A stretch of DNA of 64,000 nucleotides from CAZPDM01 sp964585305 (lineage in GTDB: Bacteria; Planctomycetota; Uabimicrobiia; Uabimicrobiales; JABWCH01), in the NCBI GenBank assembly GCA_964585305.1, contig CAZPDM010000014.1:1-64000 (forward strand), written 5' to 3'. Below, piece by piece: positions 33,701 to 42,088 of the stretch. Position numbers and translations under genes: made by a program. Every line of letters starts with the position of its first letter. Positions within the stretch are counted from its first letter, which is position 1. Below the pieces are notes generated by a model. It was not told where the DNA came from. It saw nothing but the letters and a program-made list of their open reading frames with translations, and did no database searches.

Positions 33701-34797
33701 ATACAAAAGTTTTAGATGCAATTTATCGCACTGCAAGAGAAGGGCATTTTTCAAGAAAAAAACCAGAAACTATATGGCAACATCGTATATTAAAAGGACA
33801 TACTCAAACAATTACATGTTTGGGATTAACACCTAAAGAAGATATCGTCGTTTCTGGTAGTAAAGATGGAACTTTGCGAATTTGGAATATTGAAGAGGGA
33901 GAATGCTTACAAATTCTTAAGGGACATCGTTCAGCTATAACATCTCTTGATATTAGTCCAAATGGACGTTTTATTATTTCAGCAAGCCAAGACAAAAAAT
34001 TGCGATTATGGGAACTGGAAACCGGACGTTGTATCCATTGTATGGAAGGACACGATCTTTGGGTAGAACATGTTCTTTTTACTCCAGATGGTCGTCGTGT
34101 TATTTCTGGAAGTCGCGATACAACTATTAAAATTTGGGAAAGAAAAAACGGTCATAAGTTGTATTCATTGAATAATCATTCGGATCTTATAAGTAGTCTG
34201 AAAATTACCTCAGACGGACAGCACATAGTTTCTGCAAGTCATGATCGAACGTTACGCATCTGGGAATTGGAATCCGGACAATGTTTACATAATCTTGAAA
34301 AACATACCGAGCATGTTCGTTGTGTAACTTGCCATCCTAAGAAAAAACAAGTTATTTCAGGTGGTTGGGACAATTGTTTATTCCTTTGGGATATTACAAA
34401 AGGCGAATGTATTGCGGAATATCGTGGCCATGAAAGTTGGATCAACCAAGTCTTAATTACCCAAGATGGAACAAAAGCCATATCTTGTAGTCTTGATAAA
34501 ACTATTCGTATTTGGGATATTGAGACAGCTAAATGCTTAGCTGTCTTACATGGCCATACTCAAGATATCCAAAATATCTCAATTTTAGATGATAGCCAAT
34601 TTCTAGTATCTGGAAGCTGGGATAAAACAATTCGTATATGGAATATGGATGACTCAACTTGTTGTGCAACATTAGAAGGCCATACTGCAGAAATTACATG
34701 TTTACAAACGTTAAGTAATAGTCGATTTATTATTAGCGGAGGCAAAGATCAGCAAATTATAATATGGCAACTAGATTGGCATTGGTTAACAGACTAA
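30727..34797 (+). CDS. Pseudokinase-TPR-WD40 protein with two eight-repeat propellers
   Basis: 1356 residues from ATG 30727 (GGAGAAG 7 nt upstream; the frame also opens at TTG 30664). The first ~290 residues are kinase-like, but key positions are altered: VAVK reads LAVR, HRD reads HSD (157-159, Asp kept), DLKP reads DLRP and DFG reads DFR, so activity is doubtful. TPR-like helices follow (about 310-560). Then come eight WD40 repeats (about 596-928), a ~90-residue helical linker and eight more (1018-1356), each with GH, SPDG and IW or VW motifs. Sixteen repeats make two eight-unit sets. No membrane helix is seen, so a soluble scaffold is likely. Planctomycetes and cyanobacteria often have kinase-WD40 fusions, but usually with an intact kinase. 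Confidence 0.92.
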   Translation: MESQIFNSSEKYSVLTENIRKPQGTSSNTWEIGQIIDEKYEILDILIKDNRKIIYKVRHCQWNIPLAVRSQIEKESQVQFFHQAERWVELGKHPNIVSAYYVQHIGGIPRLFVEYVTNAKTLQQFISLKKYDVQTILDIAIQMAWGMQHAHQKGVLHSDLRPANVFLTDDGDVKIADFRAREGTNQEYTHYMPPEQFEKDWPMQPAIDIYSFGAILYELCVGDRPFKFNRELKEESILQEFKNMILTQPPLSPHNFNQQIPQKLSDIIMQCLEVQPQKRIQDFLDIVEGLKNIYLEITGFKYPREEPEVSSLTAVDLNNRALSLLDLHQEEKAEEYLEEAVQADPLCTGALINLYLLRLRKGTASLSQFRNETQRLLEIDREVVSFYRNKISLEKDGFLDEAAREVDQAAMLFPKNKELHRLRASIYYRMGKYSEAAEIWQELCNIENPVKKDLYFLGCCYGYDGKKKKAQEIWERALELYHGDIDLQLAQAITSAMQGRLEEVQQQLTNIVNEHDHFWALLHLAEFTAGFGDYVRPYEKASPNQEQACKLYERLLKKAPLLPRVIQGYLHVFGELVTDINKKPEGILPIWSYARSLDGHNQGINCLALSPDGRTVVAGGGDAQLKVWEIETGRCKSILEGHAEGTTQIAISYDGHFAVSIGRDSTAKVWDLISSECVSILEGHVRDITAVAITCTGYLITGSLDKTLRIWDLGAVSCRKILRGHTDKINSIAITPDGHYAISASEDTLIGIWNVEQGEAIRFLEGHREGVTFLAISPTGEWFASTSWDQKIRIWSIETGNCLNILEGHTGTINCLIITSDGSRIISGSEDKTIRVWEAATGNCLHILKGHKVDVTSLVSCAHDTFLVSSSWDHTIRVWYLATGEYLDTLEGHTDLVNVIAVTPDDRFIISGGDDSVLRVWSDLTTMLYPPLQEPKLSYLLQSPRSQQGNFEAQRRVENLIAQAEVNVKENKTIEALKIYREVQNIEGFHNNTKVLDAIYRTAREGHFSRKKPETIWQHRILKGHTQTITCLGLTPKEDIVVSGSKDGTLRIWNIEEGECLQILKGHRSAITSLDISPNGRFIISASQDKKLRLWELETGRCIHCMEGHDLWVEHVLFTPDGRRVISGSRDTTIKIWERKNGHKLYSLNNHSDLISSLKITSDGQHIVSASHDRTLRIWELESGQCLHNLEKHTEHVRCVTCHPKKKQVISGGWDNCLFLWDITKGECIAEYRGHESWINQVLITQDGTKAISCSLDKTIRIWDIETAKCLAVLHGHTQDIQNISILDDSQFLVSGSWDKTIRIWNMDDSTCCATLEGHTAEITCLQTLSNSRFIISGGKDQQIIIWQLDWHWLTD

Positions 34798-34808
34798 ACG
34801 TATCTTCC

Positions 34809-34838
34809 GTTACCACGCATTGCGTGGTAACATATTTT
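34809..34838 (+). terminator. Intrinsic terminator after the WD40 gene
   Basis: GTTACCACGC and GCGTGGTAAC (34809-34831) form a perfect 10-bp stem around ATT, followed by ATATTTTTT. The downstream frame is open through this hairpin, which supports the later GTG start at 34865. Confidence 0.85.
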
Positions 34839-34864
34839 TTATCTTTTTTTATTTGGAGAATCTT

Positions 34865-36061
34865 GTGTCTAAAAATAAGAAAAAAAGTACTAATCAGTCT
34901 AAAACAGATATGCCACTATTTATAGGATCGAATGTTTCAAAACCAATAATAAAATCTGTTACTAAAAAAAATCTCTCCGAACAATCTAAAAAAAATAGCA
35001 TGAATAAAAATAACCAACATTTATGGAAAATATTGGCATGGAAAAAAATTATCTTTTTTTTATTTGTTATTTTTATTATTGCTGTTGTTACTTGGTTTGT
35101 ATGTCATCCCGAAAAATTTCAATCTTTTATTCAATTATCAGAAAAATGGACATCAACTCATGAGCTTTGGTTGATGAAACATACTTCAGAATTACTTATA
35201 ATTCCTGTTATTTTTATAATAGTTTTAGGCTTATTAGCAGCAAAATTTATTTATCAAAAGACTATATCTTTTGCGACTATAAAAGAACTTACAGAAAATG
35301 ATAACCCTGCTGTGGGACTTTATCTTGCAGGATTTTTATTTGGTATTACGTTAGCTTTGCTTGGAAGTTTGAGTGGTTCCGAAAAAGATCCTATGCTAGC
35401 GATATATAATATTTTGCTGGCTCTTGTTATTGCAATTCCTCTAATGAGGCTTTCTGCTTGGTTACAAAGTATATTTTTGTTATATAAATTTTCTATTGCT
35501 AAAGAAATAGAAAAAGATCGTAATCTAGGAACCAGTGCAATATGTTGCGGTGGTTTTATTGCAACAGGTTTAATTATTAGAAGTAGCTTTATTGGTGAAA
35601 GTACAAATTGGGAATCTTTTTTTATTTCAATTTTCAGCACATATATAATTGGCCAAATTGTATTTTTTTTAGGTGCTTGGCTTTTTACAAAATGTACAAG
35701 CTATGATTTTTATGCAGAAATTGAAAATAGAGACAATATCTCTGCTGGTATTATTATGGGAAGTTTTTTAATAGGATTAGGGCTTGTTGTTTCTGCCAAT
35801 ATTGATAATATAAACTTTCATATAGATATTACGAATATTACTTTAGCTACTTTTTGGATGATTTCAAAACCTTTATTGTATGCTATGGGAATGGGAATAT
35901 TTGGAATTATTTTACTATTAAGTGTAGGAATTTTAACTAGTCGTGCTATTTTTCCGAAAATTTCTATCGACGATGAAGTTCGCCAAAAAAATTCAGCCGT
36001 CTCTTTAATGATCGCAACAATCTATATTACTATTGGATTGATTATACAAAGCTTATTATAG
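34865..36061 (+). CDS. DUF350 membrane protein with four repeat units
   Basis: 398 residues from GTG 34865 (GGAGA ~7 nt upstream). A Lys/Ser/Asn-rich cytoplasmic start (~60 residues) and two transmembrane helices precede the DUF350 region. There, a unit consisting of a charged loop with N or D and A or S residues followed by a Gly-rich helix recurs four times: ENDNPAVGLYLAGFLFGI, EKDRNLGTSAICCGGFIA, ENRDNISAGIIMGSFLIG and RQKNSAVSLMIATIYITI. Thus two DUF350 pairs are in one chain. DUF350 proteins (for example YjfL) occur beside PspA-like envelope-stress genes; the biochemical role is unknown. The next gene follows 37 nt downstream. Confidence 0.85.
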   Translation: MSKNKKKSTNQSKTDMPLFIGSNVSKPIIKSVTKKNLSEQSKKNSMNKNNQHLWKILAWKKIIFFLFVIFIIAVVTWFVCHPEKFQSFIQLSEKWTSTHELWLMKHTSELLIIPVIFIIVLGLLAAKFIYQKTISFATIKELTENDNPAVGLYLAGFLFGITLALLGSLSGSEKDPMLAIYNILLALVIAIPLMRLSAWLQSIFLLYKFSIAKEIEKDRNLGTSAICCGGFIATGLIIRSSFIGESTNWESFFISIFSTYIIGQIVFFLGAWLFTKCTSYDFYAEIENRDNISAGIIMGSFLIGLGLVVSANIDNINFHIDITNITLATFWMISKPLLYAMGMGIFGIILLLSVGILTSRAIFPKISIDDEVRQKNSAVSLMIATIYITIGLIIQSLL

Positions 36062-36098
36062 AATGATTAAGGAGGCGATCTTCCGATCGTAAATTTTT

Positions 36099-37538
36099 AT
36101 GACTTCTTTAAAATATAAATTTTTTATTCTTTTAATATTTTTTCTTTCGGCTATAAGCATAGATGTATATGCATGGAAAGGCCCACATTCTCGAGGAGGT
36201 GGGAGAATTATAAGTACACATTCTAGTCATTCTTCAACACCCAAATCACGCAGTTCTTCTTTATTTAGCTCAAAATCTTCTCAGTATAATCAAAACCGTT
36301 CTCCTTCTTTAAATATACATCTATTACATAATCAGCAACTTTCAAGATCTTTAACACCGCAGTATAACAGCCGCAGTGAAGCTGTTGAAGCTTTCCAAAA
36401 AAGTGAAGCATTTAAAAAATTTTCTGCAACTTATACAAAAGAACCAGTTTCCCGTCCAGAATACATTCCTACGCAAATTCGGCAAGAAAACCAAATTTAT
36501 CCAGTAACATTTGAAAATGGAATTTATGGTTATTATTATTATGGCCCGGAACAAAAAAAGACAGAATTTATTCCATTAAAACCCAATGATTTTGTGATTA
36601 CAGATCGTTTGTTAAGACAAAATTATTTTATATACCGTGGTATTTCTCAATTTTCGGAAGAAGAAAAGCAAACTCAGGAAAATATAGAACAATCTTTTGA
36701 AGAAAACAATAATGGTATTCCTGAAAAACGAACACACTTCGGCTCTCGTATTGCCTGGTTTCTTGGTTTTATTTCAATATTTTTTATTATCCGTCTGATC
36801 ATAAACTTGCTTATGCAAGCAAAATTAGATCGTTCGAATGAAACAAGCAATAATTCTAGTTATTATAAACCTATAATTTCTAAGTCTGAACATACTTCAG
36901 AATTATTTCACTCTAAATCTGATAAAAATTTTGAACAGGATTACGAAGATTTGGATATTTCTGTTTCTCAAACTATTCCAAAATCTCTCCATAGTTTAAG
37001 TAAAGGAAAGGTTATTAAACTTTCTGATCGTGTAACATTGAAACATTTTAAAAGACCATTAAATTTTATTGTTACAAACAACATTATTTATCGTCATCCT
37101 ACATTTACTATTCGCCATATAGCATTACAGAATAATAATGAAAAAGAACCAATTGAGGTACATCTTTTTTGTAAAGAAGTTGGAGATAATTTTGCTTTAT
37201 ATTTAGGAACTTTAGACCATGAAGGAACAAATACTAACTTAAAAGGAGAGAAATGGTTTCATTTAGAAAAATATGAAGACTCTTTAAGTAAGCATTTTGC
37301 TAGCATTTTTGATACAGAAAATGGCGAAAAAAAAGTTGTCTTCAGCCAATATGATTTTGGAGCATTTTATAATATTATCTGCCCAGGTATTAGTAAATGC
37401 TTATCTTTATGTGAATATTATCCAGAAGATCCTCCATCAGATTTATATTGGCAACATGCTATTGTGGTTTGGAATAAAGATTGGATATCTTGTTACTATT
37501 GCATTGAAATCAATCAAAACGAGTTAGCAATTCATTAA
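36099..37538 (+). CDS. Unknown membrane protein paired with DUF350
   Basis: 479 residues. A cleavable-looking signal (FFILLIFFLSAISIDVYA) precedes a low-complexity Ser/His/Arg-rich stretch (WKGPHSRGGGRII, SSHSSTPKSRSS), a globular segment ending in a Tyr-rich YGYYYYGPEQKK, one transmembrane helix (about 226-246, WFLGFISIFFIIRLIINLL), and a ~230-residue cytoplasmic domain. That last domain, from SLSKGKVIKLSDRVTL to the end, has the general look of DUF2491/DUF4178-type modules that neighbour DUF350 genes elsewhere, but I cannot confirm either by motif. A GGAGG at 36071-36075 lies ~23 nt from the ATG with a short hairpin (CGATC/GATCG) between, an unusual ribosome-site geometry. Confidence 0.7.
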   Translation: MTSLKYKFFILLIFFLSAISIDVYAWKGPHSRGGGRIISTHSSHSSTPKSRSSSLFSSKSSQYNQNRSPSLNIHLLHNQQLSRSLTPQYNSRSEAVEAFQKSEAFKKFSATYTKEPVSRPEYIPTQIRQENQIYPVTFENGIYGYYYYGPEQKKTEFIPLKPNDFVITDRLLRQNYFIYRGISQFSEEEKQTQENIEQSFEENNNGIPEKRTHFGSRIAWFLGFISIFFIIRLIINLLMQAKLDRSNETSNNSSYYKPIISKSEHTSELFHSKSDKNFEQDYEDLDISVSQTIPKSLHSLSKGKVIKLSDRVTLKHFKRPLNFIVTNNIIYRHPTFTIRHIALQNNNEKEPIEVHLFCKEVGDNFALYLGTLDHEGTNTNLKGEKWFHLEKYEDSLSKHFASIFDTENGEKKVVFSQYDFGAFYNIICPGISKCLSLCEYYPEDPPSDLYWQHAIVVWNKDWISCYYCIEINQNELAIH

Positions 37539-37545
37539 ACATTCT

Positions 37546-37699
37546 GTCAACTAAATTATTAGACATAATTTCGGTATCTTAATTGCACTCGTCCATGGTA
37601 GGAATTAATTCGCTGCTTTATAAATAAAGGCTTTAACGAAAAAAAATTGCAGCAGCGGATTCAATTCCTCTCAATTAAATATCCAAAGACTTAGTTGAC
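37546..37699 (+). repeat. Dispersed palindromic intergenic repeat, copy 2
   Basis: Ends GTCAACTAA and TTAGTTGAC are terminal inverted repeats. An inner inverted repeat pairs GGAATTAATTCGCTGC (37601-37616) with GCAGCGGATTCAATTCC (37652-37668). Copies with the same order of blocks occur at 55916-56093 (same strand) and, degenerate and inverted, at 10481-10590. No coding capacity. Layout is that of a MITE or structured interspersed repeat. Confidence 0.85.
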
Positions 37700-37708
37700 T
37701 GATTGTTT

Positions 37709-37730
37709 AGCTTTCTAAATTTAGAAAGCT
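37709..37730. promoter_or_regulatory. Perfect 22-nt palindrome upstream of ADP-ribosylglycohydrolase
   Basis: AGCTTTCTAAA is followed directly by its reverse complement, 26 nt before the ATG at 37756. GGTTTTATTT follows, so it could be a weak terminator of upstream transcripts or an operator for the downstream gene. Confidence 0.5.
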
Positions 37731-37755
37731 GGTTTTATTTATAAAGAAAAAATTT

Positions 37756-38865
37756 ATGAATGCACTACTTGAAAAACAAAAAAGTTTTGTTGGCTGTTTA
37801 TTAGGTTTAGCCATTGGTGATGCTTTAGGCTTACCTTATGAAGGAATTTCTTCTTCTCGACTTATAAAATGGAATCCAAATCTTAATCAATATCATCTTG
37901 TTTTAGATAAAGGAATGTGTTCAGATGATACAGAACATAGCTGCATGACTGCGCAATCTTTACTTGTAACTCAAGATGTTGAAACTTTTCAAAAAGATCT
38001 TGCTAAAAGATTACGTTGGTGGCTGCTGGGGTTACCTGCTGCCATTGGTTTTGCTACATTAAGAGCAATATTAAAACTTTGGATAGGCATCTCTCCAAAA
38101 TATTCAGGAGTATTTTCTGCGGGAAATGGGCCTGCAATGCGTAGTCCTATTTTAGGCGTAGTGTTTGGAGAAGATTATAAACTTCTTATCTCATATACTT
38201 TAGCAAGCACAAATATTACTCATCGCGATCCTAAAGCATCCCTAGGATCGCTAGCAATTGCTTTAGCTGCTTATATTTCTTCCGATAGTAAGAAAAAAAT
38301 TATCGGACATGAATATCTTCAACAATTGAAAGATTTATTTCAATTACTTCAAGAAAAGAATTTTTCCAAAGAATTGATTCAAAATTTTTTAGAATTGATG
38401 GAAAGTGTTGTAACTAGCGTAGAATCTGGTGAAACAACTCGTCAATTTTGTGAAAAAATTGGTTTAAAAAAAGGGATTTCAGGATATATATATCATACTG
38501 TTCCATCTGTTATTCATAGTTGGTTACAATATTCTGAAAATTTTTCAACAGGTTTACAAAATATTATTTCCTGTGGAGGAGATACTGATACAACATCCGC
38601 AATTCTTGGTGGACTTATTGGAAGTCGTGTAGGCAAAGAAGGAATTCCAGAAAATCTACAAAAAAATTTGTGGGAATGGCCGCGAACTTTTTTATGGATA
38701 GAAAAATTAGGAGAACGTTTAGCAGAAAAATTTTCATGTAAAGATTCTCTACTCAAGCAAAAAGTTGAAAAAGAATTATCTTTATCATTGTTAGGATTAA
38801 TGTTACGTAATATTTGTTTTATTGTTATTGTTTTAATACATGGTTTTCGCAGGATTTTTCCATAA
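37756..38865 (+). CDS. ADP-ribosylglycohydrolase (DraG/ARH family) with C-terminal membrane helix
   Basis: 369 residues. The binuclear metal motifs are present: GDALGLPYEG (about 20-29), MCSDDTEHS (54-62) and CGGDTDTTSAILGGLIGS (about 273-290). The enzyme removes ADP-ribose from proteins or small molecules. The last ~25 residues (SLLGLMLRNICFIVIVLIHG) form a hydrophobic helix that is not part of the usual fold, suggesting membrane attachment. No ADP-ribosyltransferase and no nitrogenase gene is visible, so a dinitrogenase-reductase role is unsupported. Its Shine-Dalgarno is weak. A palindrome and copy 2 of the dispersed repeat lie upstream. Confidence 0.9.
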   Translation: MNALLEKQKSFVGCLLGLAIGDALGLPYEGISSSRLIKWNPNLNQYHLVLDKGMCSDDTEHSCMTAQSLLVTQDVETFQKDLAKRLRWWLLGLPAAIGFATLRAILKLWIGISPKYSGVFSAGNGPAMRSPILGVVFGEDYKLLISYTLASTNITHRDPKASLGSLAIALAAYISSDSKKKIIGHEYLQQLKDLFQLLQEKNFSKELIQNFLELMESVVTSVESGETTRQFCEKIGLKKGISGYIYHTVPSVIHSWLQYSENFSTGLQNIISCGGDTDTTSAILGGLIGSRVGKEGIPENLQKNLWEWPRTFLWIEKLGERLAEKFSCKDSLLKQKVEKELSLSLLGLMLRNICFIVIVLIHGFRRIFP

Positions 38866-38911
38866 AAAGTAAGAGATTTTAAAAAATTTTGTTGCATTCT
38901 TCTTTCTTTAT

Positions 38912-38939
38912 TTGATAAAGTGAATTATACTTTTACTAT
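38912..38939 (+). promoter_or_regulatory. Candidate promoter of the transcarboxylase operon
   Basis: TTGATA (38912-38917), 16-nt spacer, TACTAT (38934-38939). Start would be near 38946, ~45 nt before the ATG at 38991. Confidence 0.5.
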
Positions 38940-38990
38940 TAGAATGTTTGTTTCTATTTTATTAACCCCAAATTGGGAAAGGTAGCATTC

Positions 38991-40541
38991 ATGCCAACCC
39001 CTTCTAAGATCGAACATCTGCAAAAATTAGCAGAGCAAGCTAAAATAGCAGGTGGAAAAGATAAAATCGACGCCCAACATGCTAAGGGCAAGATGACTGC
39101 ACGAGAACGTATTGCTGCTTTATTAGATAAAGACAGCTTTCAAGAACTCGATCGTTTTGTAACCCATCGCGCTACAGATTTTGGAATGGCTGATAAAAAG
39201 CCTCTTGGTGATAGTGTAGTTGTAGGCTGGGGAACAATTGCAGGAAGACTTGTTTATATTTTCAGCCAAGATTTTACTATATCTGGTGGAACTTTAAGCG
39301 AAGTCCATGCACAGAAAATTTGCAAGATTATGGATTTAGCCATGCAAAACGGTGCACCTATCATTGGCTTAAATGATTCTGGCGGTGCTAGAATTCAAGA
39401 AGGAGTAGATAGTCTTGCTGGTTACGCGGAAATTTTCTTACGCAATACTTTAGCTTCGGGTGTTGTTCCACAGCTTAGCGTGATTATGGGACCATGTGCT
39501 GGTGGAGCTGTTTATAGTCCTGCATTGACTGACTATATTTTCATGGTTAAAAATACCAGCCAAATGTTTATTACAGGACCAGAAGTAGTCAAAGCTGTAA
39601 CTCATGAAGAAGTTACTTTTGAGGGTCTTGGCGGTGCAAAGATCCACAGTACAAAGAGTGGTGTTTGCCATATTGTTGGTGAAAATGAAGAAGATACTCT
39701 TGAACTACTTAAGCAGTTGCTTAGTTATCTTCCTTCTAATAACATGGAAGAACCTCCTGTTGTAGAAACAGGTGATGATCCTAATCGCAAAGAAGAAAAA
39801 TTAAATACTATTGTTCCTGATGATCCTAGCAAGCCTTACGATATTAAAGAAGTTATTAAACTTATTGTTGACAATGGCGATTTTTATGAAATCCATGAAA
39901 ATTATGCTGCAAATATTGTAATTGGTTTCGCTCGTCTGGGTGGCCGCACAGTAGGCGTTGTCGCTAATCAACCTTTGATTTTGGCTGGCGTTGTAGATAT
40001 TAAAGCCTCTATTAAAGGCGCACGGTTTGTTCGGTTCTGTGATTGCTTCAATATTCCTCTTGTTACTTTCGAAGATGTTCCAGGTTTTATGCCTGGCGTT
40101 AATCAGGAACATGATGGAATCATTATGCACGGAGCTAAACTTGTCTATGCATATTGTGAAGCAACTGTTCCTAAATTGACCGTTATTACTCGTAAATCTT
40201 ATGGCGGTGCATATATTGTTATGAGCTGCAAGCAGATTAGAGGCGACTATAACGTTGCTTGGCCTTCTTCTGAAATTGCTGTTATGGGACCTGATGGTGC
40301 GGTAAATATTATTTATAAAAAAGAAATTGCGGAATCAAAAGATCCCGCAGCTAAACGCCAAGAACTTATTCAGCTATATCGTGATAAATTTTCTAATCCC
40401 TACATTGCAGCCAGTCGTGGCTACATTGATGATGTTATTGAACCAAGCGAAACACGTGCAAAATTGATTCAAGCCTTAAAAATGCTACAAAACAAACGTT
40501 CTAGCAACCCTGCGAAAAAACATGGAAATATTCCTCTATAA
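38991..40541 (+). CDS. Acyl-CoA carboxyltransferase subunit (transcarboxylase 12S / MmdA-PccB type)
   Basis: 516 residues from ATG 38991 (GGGAAAGG 8 nt upstream; the frame also opens at TTG 38973). A crotonase-fold carboxyltransferase with KGKMTARERIAALLD at the N-terminus, the oxyanion-hole motifs SGGARIQEGV and GPCAGGAVYSPA, and the second-half motifs GVVANQP, CDCFNIPLVTFEDVPGFMPG and KSYGGAYIVM. These belong to propionyl/methylmalonyl-CoA enzymes. The next two genes are the pyruvate carboxyltransferase and biotin carrier subunits, giving the 12S-5S-1.3S set of methylmalonyl-CoA:pyruvate transcarboxylase. Glutaconyl- or methylmalonyl-CoA decarboxylase is less likely because no membrane beta subunit is present. 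Base composition is richer in G and C than average here, consistent with high expression. Confidence 0.95.
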   Translation: MPTPSKIEHLQKLAEQAKIAGGKDKIDAQHAKGKMTARERIAALLDKDSFQELDRFVTHRATDFGMADKKPLGDSVVVGWGTIAGRLVYIFSQDFTISGGTLSEVHAQKICKIMDLAMQNGAPIIGLNDSGGARIQEGVDSLAGYAEIFLRNTLASGVVPQLSVIMGPCAGGAVYSPALTDYIFMVKNTSQMFITGPEVVKAVTHEEVTFEGLGGAKIHSTKSGVCHIVGENEEDTLELLKQLLSYLPSNNMEEPPVVETGDDPNRKEEKLNTIVPDDPSKPYDIKEVIKLIVDNGDFYEIHENYAANIVIGFARLGGRTVGVVANQPLILAGVVDIKASIKGARFVRFCDCFNIPLVTFEDVPGFMPGVNQEHDGIIMHGAKLVYAYCEATVPKLTVITRKSYGGAYIVMSCKQIRGDYNVAWPSSEIAVMGPDGAVNIIYKKEIAESKDPAAKRQELIQLYRDKFSNPYIAASRGYIDDVIEPSETRAKLIQALKMLQNKRSSNPAKKHGNIPL

Positions 40542-40588
40542 TTTTTCTCAAGTAGTTAAAAAAGAAACAAAAGAAAGGTCATGTTACC

Positions 40589-42088
40589 ATGAGCAAAAAT
40601 CCTGTAAAAATTTGCGAGTTGCTGCTAAGAGATGCTCATCAATCTTTGTTAGCAACGCGAATGCGCACTGAAGATATGCTCCAGGTAGCTTCGCATCTTG
40701 ATAAAATTGGCTACTGGTCATGCGAAGTATGGGGGGGTGCGACATTTGATACTGCGATGAGATTTTTGGGAGAAGATCCCTGGGAACGCCTACGCATTTT
40801 GCGAAAAAATATGCCGAATACACGTTTACAAATGCTTCTTCGTGGCCAAAATCTAGTAGGTTATAAACATTATCCAGATGATATTGCAGAGAGATTTATT
40901 GTTGCAGCACGACGAAATGGTATTGATGTATTTCGAGTATTTGATGCTTTGAATGATATTCGCAATATGGAATTTTCGATGAAAATTGCCAAACGCGAAG
41001 GGGCACATGTTCAAGCAGCAATTAGTTATACCATTAGTCCAGTCCATGATATTGCTAGTTTCGTCCAATTAGGAAAAAAATTAGCAGATCTTGGTGCAGA
41101 TTCAATATGTATTAAAGACATGGCTGGTTTAATTATGCCTTACGCTGCATACGAATTGATTTCTGCACTCAAAAAAGAAGTTGGTCTGCCAATACAATTG
41201 CATACACACTATACCAGTGGTATGGCAACAGCATCTATGCTCAAAGCTATTGAAGCTGGTGTAGATGTTATTGATACTGCTATTTCTTCTATGGCTCTAT
41301 CAACTTCACATCCACCAACAGAAACGCTTGTGGCAATTTTGCAAGGCACAGATCGTGCAACAGAATTAAATATGGGTGCTTTAGCAGATATTGCTCGGAA
41401 GAGTGGAGATATTCGCAAAAAATATGCGTCTTTTGAAGCTGGCATTCAAGCTGTAGATGTGAATGTTTTACAATTCCAAGTTCCTGGTGGTATGTTGTCT
41501 AATCTTATTAGTCAATTAAGACAACAAAATGCCATGGATAAATATTACGACGTTTTGGAAGAAATCCCTCGAGTTCGCAAAGATTTAGGCTATCCTCCAC
41601 TTGTTACACCTTCCAGTCAAATTGTAGGTGTGCAGGCAACAATGAATGTAATTGTTGGAGAACGTTATAAAATGATTTCTGAGGAAACAAAACAATACGT
41701 GCGTGGATGCTATGGCAAACCTCCTGCACCTATTGATCCCGAAGTACAAAAGAAAATCATTGGTGATGAAGTTCCTATTACTTGTCGTCCAGCAGATATG
41801 CTTCCTCCAGGATGGGAAAAAGCCAAACAAGAAATTGGCGATTTAGCCAGATCCGAAGAAGACATTCTTTCCTATGCTCTTTTCCCACAAGTTGCTAAAC
41901 CATTTTTTGAACGTCGCAATAAAGGCTTAGGTGGAAAAGAAGAAATTGCTGCTGCTATTGCCTTATCCCTTATCCAACAAAAACAGGCAGAGCAATCCAA
42001 ACAAGCTATGAAAGCAGAAACAAAAACATCAACAAAATCTGGTTGGAAAGCACACGCTTATAAATTTTATCAAGGAGGCAATTGGTAA
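40589..42088 (+). CDS. Pyruvate/oxaloacetate carboxyltransferase (transcarboxylase 5S / OadA-PycB type)
   Basis: 499 residues. TIM-barrel signatures: ELLLRDAHQSLLATRMRTEDM, EVWGGATFDTAMRFLGEDPW, FDALNDIRNM, IKDMAGLIMPYAAYEL, the metal ligands in QLHTHYTSGMA, and DTAISSMALSTSHPPTETLV. The biotinylated carrier domain found at the end of OadA and PycB chains is missing; it is supplied by the next gene, whose start codon overlaps this stop by 1 nt (TAATG). In transcarboxylase this subunit transfers CO2 from biotin to pyruvate, forming oxaloacetate. The 48-nt gap from the 12S gene and the 1-nt overlap with the carrier gene support one operon. Confidence 0.95.
   Translation: MSKNPVKICELLLRDAHQSLLATRMRTEDMLQVASHLDKIGYWSCEVWGGATFDTAMRFLGEDPWERLRILRKNMPNTRLQMLLRGQNLVGYKHYPDDIAERFIVAARRNGIDVFRVFDALNDIRNMEFSMKIAKREGAHVQAAISYTISPVHDIASFVQLGKKLADLGADSICIKDMAGLIMPYAAYELISALKKEVGLPIQLHTHYTSGMATASMLKAIEAGVDVIDTAISSMALSTSHPPTETLVAILQGTDRATELNMGALADIARKSGDIRKKYASFEAGIQAVDVNVLQFQVPGGMLSNLISQLRQQNAMDKYYDVLEEIPRVRKDLGYPPLVTPSSQIVGVQATMNVIVGERYKMISEETKQYVRGCYGKPPAPIDPEVQKKIIGDEVPITCRPADMLPPGWEKAKQEIGDLARSEEDILSYALFPQVAKPFFERRNKGLGGKEEIAAAIALSLIQQKQAEQSKQAMKAETKTSTKSGWKAHAYKFYQGGNW

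Noticed and set aside
34820..34864. Upstream TTG start for the DUF350 protein
   Set aside because: It lies inside the terminator stem of the WD40 gene; the GTG at 34865 has a proper Shine-Dalgarno.
37756..38865. Dinitrogenase-reductase activating role (DraG proper)
   Set aside because: Family motifs fit, but no nif or draT genes are present and the membrane tail is unlike DraG; a general ADP-ribosylglycohydrolase label is safer.
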